From: Sva-07 sp963829585
GTDB taxonomy: Bacteria > Actinomycetota > Acidimicrobiia > Acidimicrobiales > Ilumatobacteraceae
Reading direction: 5' to 3'
DNA: 64,000 bases
Assembly (NCBI GenBank): GCA_963829585.1
Contig: CAWHJD010000023.1
Span: 71,443-135,442, forward strand
Part shown: piece by piece, positions 56,544-64,000 of the stretch
Layout: the number at the start of each line of letters is the position of its first letter
How positions within the stretch are numbered: the first letter of the stretch is position 1
Notes under the pieces: generated by a model
Told to the model about the DNA's origin: nothing
Databases searched by the model: none
The model's input: only the letters and a program-made list of their open reading frames with translations
Made by a program: the position numbers and the translations under genes

Positions 56544-56922
56544 GTGGTCATCATAAGACACACGAACACAGGCGCCATCCCATACCTCCCAGTCGCTGCC
56601 CACACGACGGCCGAAACCACCGCCTCGGGGTGGGCCGAGCTGATGCCACCGGAGGTGACGCTCGGCGGAGGGGGTTGCAGCACGTCGGCGCAGCACCTCA
56701 ACGCTCAGGGGACCGGTGTCACCACCATCTTGAGCCCCACGCTCGTGCTGGTCACCGGGAAGTCCAGCGGCGGTCCGTGGGACCCGCAGCGGAACAACAC
56801 ACCGATCACCAACACCCAGACAGCGCGGGTCACGATCTGCAACCAGAACCCGGTGGCACCCACCCCGGGGCGACCCGAGTTGGTACACGGCGACGATCAC
56901 CGTGTGCGTCAGCGCAAAGTAG
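56544..56922 (+). CDS. Hypothetical Thr-rich secreted-type protein, one frameshift
   Basis: From a GTG at 56544 the frame reads TNTGAIPYLPVAAHTTAETT, LGGGGCSTSAQHLNAQGTG, TILSPTLVLVTGKSSGGPWD and TARVTICNQNPVAPTPG. Near 56868 a +1 change joins it to DPSWYTATITVCVSAK and a TAG at 56920. The two Cys-containing strands and Thr/Asn content look extracellular, but no signal peptide is found, so the N-terminus may be missing or changed by an indel. Family not recognised. Confidence 0.4.
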
Positions 56923-57084
56923 CCATCGGGCCGTGATACATCGTCTGGCACAGTCGGTCATGCAACCAAACGAGGTGGCGGGCGTCGCCCACCTTCGGCA
57001 CGCAGAGTTCAGATGCCGCACTCTGTGCGACACGAGACGCGATGGCGGCGCCACCCGTAGGTGACGCCGCTGTCAGCGGAGCCC

Positions 57085-60000
57085 TTACGCAAGTGATACG
57101 GCGAGAACAAACTCGCTGTACGGACCGTCACCGAATGCGTTGATCGCCCGGACCCGACACTCGTAGGTCTTGCCGACCGTCAACTTGGTCAGCGTCAACG
57201 GACTCGAAGCACCCGACGTGGTGCGTGTCACACCACCGTCGGTGCTCCTGCACTCCACGACATAGCTCGTGACCGCACTGCCACCATCCGACACCGGCGG
57301 CGCGAACGACACCTGCACACGAGACGTCGTCACCCACTTCGCCGACACCGCCTGCGGAACACCCGGCGCCGTCGGCGCCACGGCGGGAACAGGCTCGCTG
57401 TACGGACCCTCGCCAACCGCGTTGATCGCCCGGACCTGACACTGATAGGTCGCGCCGACCGTCAACTTGGTCAGCGTCAACGCACTCGAGGCACCCGACG
57501 CAGTGCGTGTCACACCACCGGTGGTGCTCGTGCACTCCACGACATAGCCCGTGATCTCACTGCCACCATCCGACGACGGCGCCTCGAACGACACCTGCAC
57601 ACTCGACGTCGTCACCCACTTCGCCGACACAGCCTGCGGCGCACCCGGCACCGTCGGAGCGGAAACGGGGACAAACTCGCTCCACACACCGTCACCGAAT
57701 GCGTTGATCGCCCGGACCTGACACTGATAGGTCGCGCCGACCGTCAACTTGGTGAGCGTCAACGGACTCGACGCACCCGACGCAGTGCGTGTCACCCCAC
57801 CGGTGGTGCTCGTGCACTGCACGAAGTAGCTCGTGACCACACTGCCACCATCCGACACCGGCGCCTCGAACGACACCTGCACACTCGACGTCGTCACCCA
57901 CTTCGCCGACACAGCCTGCGGCGCACCCGGCACCGTCGGCACCACGAGCGGGGACAAGCTCGCTCCACACACCATCACCAACCGCGTTGATCGCCCGGAC
58001 CTGACACTGATAGGTCGCGCCGACCGTCAACTTGGTGAGCGTCAACGGACTCGAAGCACCCGACGCAGTGCGTGTCACCCCACCATTGGTGCTCGTGCAC
58101 TGCACGAATAGCTCGTGACCGCACTGCCACCATCCGACACCGGCGCCTCGAACGACACCTGCACACTCGACGTCGTCACCCACTTCGCCGACACAGCCTG
58201 CGGCGCACCCGGCACCGTCGGCGCGGAGACGGGGACAAGCTCGCTCCACACACCATCACCAATGCGTTGATCGCCCGGACCTGACACTGATAGGTCGCGC
58301 CGACCGTCAACTTGGTGAGCGTCAACGGACTCGACGCACCCGACGTGCTGCTTGGCGCCCCGCCATCACTGCTCGTGCACTCCACGACATAGCCCGTGAC
58401 CGCACTGCCACCATCCGACACCGGCGCCTCGAACGACACCTGCACACTGGACGTCGTCACCCACTTCGCCGACACAGCCTGCGGCGCACCCGGCACCGTC
58501 TGCGCCACGAAGGGAATTTGGGCCGAGTCGCCGTCTTCGTCCATCTGTCCGACGAAGCCGAAGGTGCCACCAACGAGGTCGTAGGGGCTTGCGCTCGACG
58601 CCGAGAAGTCAGCGGCCCAGGTGCCGGCGGTCACGTCGACCATGGTCTCTGCGGACCACGGGTAGCTCCCGCCGATTCGGACACTGGCGACGCCATCAGC
58701 AGCGGTTCCAGTCATCGTGTCGGCATCGACGTCGACGCCGGTCACTGCGAGCGGCGGCACGATCAGTGTCTTCGTCGACGTCCCGTCACTCACCGTCACG
58801 AAATCGCCGGCGACGACGGTCAGCTCCCCCGGCAGGGCGAACGCACCGACGCCATCCGTGGTCGCCGTCGCGTCCGGCGACCGCTTCGTGGCGTCCACGT
58901 CGATGGTCACTTCCGTAGCCGGCGCCCAACCGTTGCCGTACATGTTCGCAAGACCATCGGGAATCAGCCCCAGATTGAAGGTCGGATTCGGGGCAGTCCA
59001 CCAGATCATGGTCCCGTCGCCATCCTCGTCGTACTGGGACACGAACCCGGAGTCGGTGATCACGAGGTCGTTGGGCCAGATCTCCGCCGTCCATTCACCG
59101 GACGTCACGTCGGCGACCCACTTGGAGGGCGTACCGAAGAGTGTCACTTCGACCGTACCAGCGGCAGCGGTGCCCGAAACCGTGTTCGTGTCGACGTCGA
59201 CGTCGGTCACTGCGAGCGGCGGCACGATCAGCGACTTCGTCGACGTCCCGTCACTCACCGTCACGAGATCGCCGGCGCTCACGACCAGCAGGCCACGCGC
59301 CAGGTTGAACGAACCTGCGCCGTCGGTGGGCACGGTCGCGTCCGGCGACAACGTTGTCGCGTCGATCTCGATGGTGACTTGGGCATCCGGCGCCCAACCG
59401 TTGCCGATCATGCCCGTCTCGACTGTCGTCACACCGATGTGAGTGGCCGGAGTCAGCGTGAAGACCGGCCACGCCGCGAAGTTGATGACATTGTTGCTGG
59501 GGTAGTCGATCGCCATCGGGCTGCCAACACCGAACTCACCGGGCCAGACCGAGCCGGCCAGACCGCAGCTGTCGGGGGCTGCACCGCAGTCGACGTTGCC
59601 CGACGCGGTCGAGATGTTCTGCTTCACCGTGAAGGTGCTGGCAGAGCTCACCGGAAGCGTGCCGTCAGGCTGCACCGTGTACGTCTGCTGGGTCGACAGG
59701 TCACAGGTGTTGAACCCGATGGGAATGTCGAGCCGGCACTGCGACACGTAGAGCGTCTTGCCAGCGGGCCAACCGGAACCGGTCAGGGTGATGCTCTGAC
59801 CGTCGGTCAGGTTCGTCGCAGGATCGAGGTTGATCGTCGGACCTGTCGGCTGTGTTCCCCAGATACGTCTGCGTCGCGTCGCCGTCCGCGTCGTACTGGA
59901 AGACGTACCCGAAGGATGCTCGCAACGATGTCATACGGGTCGGAACCCGTCGAAGAGAAGTCAGCGATCCACGCGCCCGCCGTCATGCTCGCCGCGGTCT

Positions 60001-63000
60001 CCGCGGCCAACGGCGAACCAGGAACAGGTGACTGAACGCCCACCATCGGGTCGAGACCGGCGCCGTCGGCGGTCCCCGCTACGGTGTCAGCGTTGACATC
60101 GACCCCGGTCACGGTCAGCGGCGAGACGACCAACGTCTTCGTCGACGTCCCGTCACTCACCGTCACGAGATCGCCGGCCTCCACCGTCAGACCAACACCA
60201 GGCATCTGGAACCAGCCGTTACAACTCACCAATGCCGTGCGTCAGGTGACTGCGGAGTCGCATCCACATCGATCGTCACAAATGCGTTCGGGGTCCAGTT
60301 GTTCCCGCTCAGTTGCGCAGGGCTCGACGCCGGACCAGTCCGGCGAGATTCCGAGCGAAGAAGGTCGTGGGCGGCGGAGTCGCTCCGGCGAAGTTGATGG
60401 CGTTGTTGTTCGGGAAGTCGATCGCGATCGGGTTGCCGACGCCGACTTCGCCCGGCCAGACGACGCCGACGAGACCGCAGCTGTTCCAGAGGGCGCCACA
60501 GTCGACATTGCCCGAGGTGGTCGAGATGTTCTCCTTCACCGTGAAGGTGCTGGGCTCACCGGAATCGTGCCATCAGGCTGCACCGTGTACGTCTGCTGGG
60601 TCGACGCATCACAGGTAGTGATACCCGAGGGGCTGATCGAGCCGACACTGCGTCACATAGAGCGTCTTGCCGGCAGGCCAACCGGCACCGGTCAGCGTGA
60701 CGGCCTGCGCATCGACAAGCTCTGCCGAAGGGACGATGTTCAGCGAAGGCGGGGGCGGGGCTGGGGAGCTCGCCGTCGTCTGGTCACCGTCGGGCTCGCT
60801 GATCCATGCCATGCCGCCCATGCCCGTCGTGACGTCGGTGGTGAACGCGACGCTCCAAGCGCCCGAACTCACCGTCGTCGTGGCATTCGCACCACCGGCC
60901 TGGTTGCCGACAAACACCATCACTGGCGTGCCGTCCGCCTGATCGGAGGTCCCCGACGCGGTGTTCGCTTCATAGTCGACCACATCGAACGTCAATCCCA
61001 CCAACGTCAACGACCTGGTCTTGGCGCCCACCGTGACCTCGATGACGTCACCCGCATTCAGGTTGAAAGTCGGGCGCATGTAGTTGAAACTGCCGCCGGC
61101 ATCCGTCGTCGGCGGGTCAGCGACCGCAACCGAGTTCACCTTCAGCGTCACCGGGGTGTTGGGCGCGAAGTTGAAGCCCGACACTTGATCAGGATTGTTC
61201 GACACACTCGCCCGAATCTGAGCCTGGGGCGGCGAGTTCGCGAACGTCTGGTCACCGTCGGGCTCGCTGATCGACGCCTGACCACCCATCGGCGGGGCGA
61301 TGTCTGCGAACGCGACGCTCCAAGCGCCCGAACTCACCGTCGTCGTCGCATTCTGGTTGCCGACGTTCACGTTCACTGTCGCGCCTGGCTGATTCGAAGT
61401 TCCCGACGCAGTGTTCGCGTCGTAGTCGACCACATCGAACGTCAACCCAACCAACGTCAACGACCTGGTCCTGGCGCCCACCGTGACCTCGATGGCGTCA
61501 CCGACATTCAGGTTGAAGCTCGGTCGCATATAGCTGAAGTTGCCGTTGCCATCGGTCGTCGGCGGATCAGCGACCGGAACCAAGTTCACCTTCAACGTCA
61601 CCACAGTGTTGGGCGCGAAGTTGAAGCCCTGCACCTGATCAGGGTTGCTCGACGCACTCGCCCGAATGCTCGGCGGGAACGGCGGGAACGCCACCGTCTG
61701 GTCATTGTCGGGTTCGCTGATCCAAGCGTCACCACCCGTGTTCGTGGTCACGTCGATCGTGAACGCTACGTTCCAGGTACCACCGGTAACCGTCGTCGTG
61801 ACGTTCTCGAAACCGTTCTGGTCCCCGACACCGACGTTCACTACTGTCCCGTCCGGCTGATCCGATGTGCCCGAGGCAGTGTCCGCCGCGTAGTCGAGCA
61901 CATCGAAGGTCAACCCCACCAACGTCAACGACTTGGTCTGAGCGCCCACCGTGACCTCGACGACGTCACCGACATTCAGGTTGAAGCTCGGTCGCATGTA
62001 GTTGAAGTTGCCGGAGCCATCCGTCGTCGGCGGGTCAGCGACCGCAACCGAGTTCACCTTCAACGTCACCACAGTGTTGGGCGCGAAGTTGAATCCTGTC
62101 ACCCGATCCTGATTGCTCGACGCAGTCGCGCGAATGTTCGGCATCTGTGCCGGGACCGCCACCGTCTGGTCATTGTCGGGTTCGCTGATCGAAGCCTCGC
62201 CACCCATGTCGGGGGTGACATCGATCGTGAACGCTACGTTCCAGGTACCACCGGTAACCGTCGTCGTGACGAGTTCACTTTCGTTCTGGTTACCGATAAC
62301 GACGTTCACGACTGTCTCGTCCGGCTGATCCGAGGTCCCCGACGCAGTATCCAACGCGTAGTCGATCACATCGAAGGTCAACCCCACCAACGTCAACGAC
62401 TTGGTCTGAGCGCCAACGGTGACTTCGACGACGTCACCGACTTCGAGATCAAAGCCCGGAGGGCTGTAGAAGAAGTTGCCCCAGCCGTCCGTCGTCGGCG
62501 GGTCAGTGACGGGAACGGTGTTCACCTTCAAGGTGGCCGAGGTGTTGGCCGCGAAGTTGAAACCTGCCACGCGATCCCGATTGCCCGACGCACTCGCCCG
62601 AATTGTCGGGAACGGCGGAGCCCCGGCGACAGTTTCGTCGCCGTCGGGATCCGGGATGGATGCGTCGCCACCCATGTCGTACGTGACGTCCATCGTGAAC
62701 GCTGCAGTCCAAGCACCGCCGCTGACCGTCGTGGAGACGCCCTCACCGGCGCCGCTCTGGTTCCCCAGACCGACGTTCACTGTGGTGCCGTCCCCCTGAT
62801 CCGAGGTCCCCGACGCAGTATTCGCGTCGTAGTTGATCACGTCGAACGTCAACCCCACCAACGTCAACGACTTGGTCAGCGATCCCATCGGACACTTCAA
62901 CCACGTGACCGGGAGTCAGATCGAAGCCGGAAGGGCTGTAGAAGAAGTTGCCTCCACCATCCGTCATCAACGGATCCGTGACCGCAACACCGTTGACCGT

Positions 63001-63303
63001 CAACGTCACCGCAGTGTCGGGCGCGAAGTTGAAGCCCTCCACCCGATCAGGGTTGCTCGTCACCGTCACCCGAAGGTGCGGCGATGATACCGAATCGATC
63101 CCGACCGCTGCGGGGTCCGTTGACGGCTCAGCGCGTGCAGCGTCCGGGACACCGACCACCAAACAGCCCAGAACGAGAGAGATGAGCGCGACGAAGATCA
63201 TCCGTCGAGGCTTGTGTGAGGACATTGCACCGCTCCTTCCACTCAGACCGCTCCGTGCGGTCAAACCAAGAAAGCCTTTGGAATCCCGAACGTGAGTGGC
63301 CAT
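57085..63303 (-). CDS. Giant secreted modular protein: Ig-like modules, two neocarzinostatin-like domains, FnIII repeats (multiple frameshifts)
   Basis: Start ATG 63303 (MATHVRDSKG) with a strong SD; signal peptide MIFVALISLVLGCLVVGVPD cut after ARA. Five modules of 150-156 residues follow (63100-60780), each with GFNFAPNTVVTLKVNSVAVA, a TKSLTLVGLTFDV strand and SEPDNDQTV. Then two neocarzinostatin-like domains: about 60300-60760 (LTGAGWPAGKTLYVTQCRLD, NISTTSGNVDCGA) and about 59500-59820 (LTGSGWPAGKTLYVSQCRLD). Three further modules with VTVSDGTSTKTLIVPPLAVT lead to five FnIII repeats (VPGAPQAVSAKWVTTSSVQV). Total about 2070 residues. About ten breaks (e.g. 62885, 60608, 60545, 59930, 58262, 58110, 57953) interrupt it; the repeat logic shows that they are indels. 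No LPxTG end; it is secreted or held in the matrix. Confidence 0.75.
57100..58490. repeat. Five tandem ~270-bp FnIII-coding repeats
   Basis: Each unit codes on the minus strand for about 90 residues starting VPGAPQAVSAKWVTTS. Neighbouring units differ by few bases, apart from indels near 57953, 58110 and 58262 that interrupt the frame. Confidence 0.85.
60780..63060. repeat. Tandem 450-468-bp module repeats
   Basis: The codons for the GAKTRSLTL/GAQTKSLTL block recur at 61024, 61474, 61942 and 62410, giving periods of 450, 468 and 468 bases; a fifth, more diverged unit lies beyond 62880. Confidence 0.85.
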
Positions 63304-63307
63304 GACA

Positions 63308-63318
63308 ATCACCTCTTT
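63308..63318 (-). promoter_or_regulatory. Strong Shine-Dalgarno of the giant modular protein
   Basis: Minus-strand AAAGAGGTGAT ends four bases before ATG 63303 and decides this start over an in-frame start at 63381. Confidence 0.75.
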
Positions 63319-63388
63319 GTAGACAACGGTCCGCTCGGACAGGAACGGTTCGTCAGAGTCGTTCGGCCCTGGTGTCACCACACCGAGG

Positions 63389-64000
63389 GTGATTCATGTC
63401 ACCTCTCGCTGGACAGGGTCGACGCCGTCTTTGGCTTGCGCTTCTCCGCTCGTTCTCACCGCGTTGCCACTCAACGGCGCGCAGACCGGCACGTACATCA
63501 GCCTGGCCGTCGACGCCACGCTGACGCTGGCCAATGTCCACGGTGCTACCGCCAGCCAATGCACCATCGACCGCTAGCTTGCCGTTCGGGCTCGTCAAGT
63601 TCGACATCCCCGCCGTGCCCGCAGGCGAGGAATCCGGTCCGTATTCACGTGGACCTGGTCGCCGCCCCCGCCCGACCGCGTGGTGATCGACAAGGTCGAG
63701 GATTGGAACGAGATCCGGATCACCGACAACGGGATCGGCGATGCCGGCCCACCCCGGACGCATCAACGACCCTGGATCTCCCACGGCCAACTCGATCCAC
63801 CCAACAGGGCCCATGATCGGGTGCCCGTCGGCGCCGACCTTCATCGCCGGTCAACCCAACGCCACGATGACCGCCCTGGCAAGCGAACCGACGACCGGAG
63901 CGATCACGACGGAGGTCTCGACCTCGATCACAGGTTCACACCAGGCGACGTTCACGGCAACCTATGTGCAAGACCGCGTCGTCACTGAGACTTGCCCGTC
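63389..64000 (+). CDS. Hypothetical secreted-type protein, frameshifted, 3' partial
   Basis: Pieces in different frames read in order: SLACASPLVLTALPLNGAQT, GTYISLAVDATLTLANVHGA, LPFGLVKFDIPAVPAGEES, VVIDKVEDWNEIRITDNGIG and, up to the window end, APTFIAGQPNATMTALASEP and TEVSTSITGSHQATFTATYV. Each piece looks like folded extracellular beta-strand protein with Thr/Ala/Val bias. No signal peptide is evident and the 3' end lies outside. It is divergent from the giant modular gene with about 85 bases between, so both may share a control region. Family not recognised. Confidence 0.45.

Noticed and set aside
1..64000. tRNA, rRNA, insertion sequences, phage attachment sites, replication origin
   Set aside because: I saw no cloverleaf, transposase, integrase or DnaA-box cluster on reading the sequence; a covariance-model search could still find a small RNA that I missed.

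Overview
The window is GC-rich DNA that reads as an actinobacterium. The evidence is a bL37-like ribosomal micro-protein, several LPxTG-type cell-wall proteins, bacterial tyrosine kinases of the Wzz/Wzc type, and G/C-ending codons throughout. An Acidimicrobiia (Ilumatobacter-like) source is my best guess; it is an inference and not something shown directly. Almost everything recognisable concerns making, exporting, modifying and degrading a surface polysaccharide, or building the cell surface around it.

Layout. 1-4.6 kb: end of an FkbM methyltransferase, then a pyruvyl transferase, an ABC exporter and a sulfotransferase, the last three broken by frameshifts. 4.7-17.5 kb: a first polysaccharide locus with two Wzz/tyrosine-kinase proteins, a polymerase-like membrane protein, a LytR_C-like protein, two small LPxTG proteins, a FlaA1/CapD-type dehydratase, a GDP-fucose synthase-like reductase and a DUF4012 protein. 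17.5-28.4 kb: a secreted-protein island on the minus strand with three near-identical alginate-lyase-like genes in tandem and a ~1500-residue beta-propeller/ASH-repeat protein that shares a C-terminal module with them. 28.5-45.25 kb: a compact minus-strand operon in which most genes overlap by stop/start. It encodes a chain-length regulator, GT4, GT2, Wzy, Wzx, sulfotransferase, three aminoglycoside-phosphotransferase-like proteins, an ATP-grasp enzyme, an HprK-like P-loop protein and a thymidylate-kinase-like protein. 45.7-48.9 kb: an epimerase, the initiating sugar-phosphate transferase, a degenerate GGDEF-like protein and a LuxR regulator. 49.2-52.1 kb: cysD-cysNC, which make APS/PAPS. 52.2-64 kb: a galE fragment, a VaFE-repeat LPRTG protein, a VOC protein, bL37, and a ~2000-residue secreted protein with Ig-like, neocarzinostatin-like and fibronectin III modules.

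How they may work together (inference). The sugar transferase starts the lipid-linked unit, the GTs extend it, Wzx flips it, Wzy and the Wzz proteins polymerise it, and the lyases trim it outside. CysD/CysNC can supply PAPS to the sulfotransferases, which fits a sulfated exopolysaccharide. The HprK-like, ATP-grasp and APH-like proteins suggest a further phosphate or amide modification that I cannot assign to a known pathway.

Quality note. Many genes at 0.6-11 kb, 52-64 kb and in the repeats carry single-base indels. Where I could compare frames, most are single-base insertions, so these genes may be intact in the organism.
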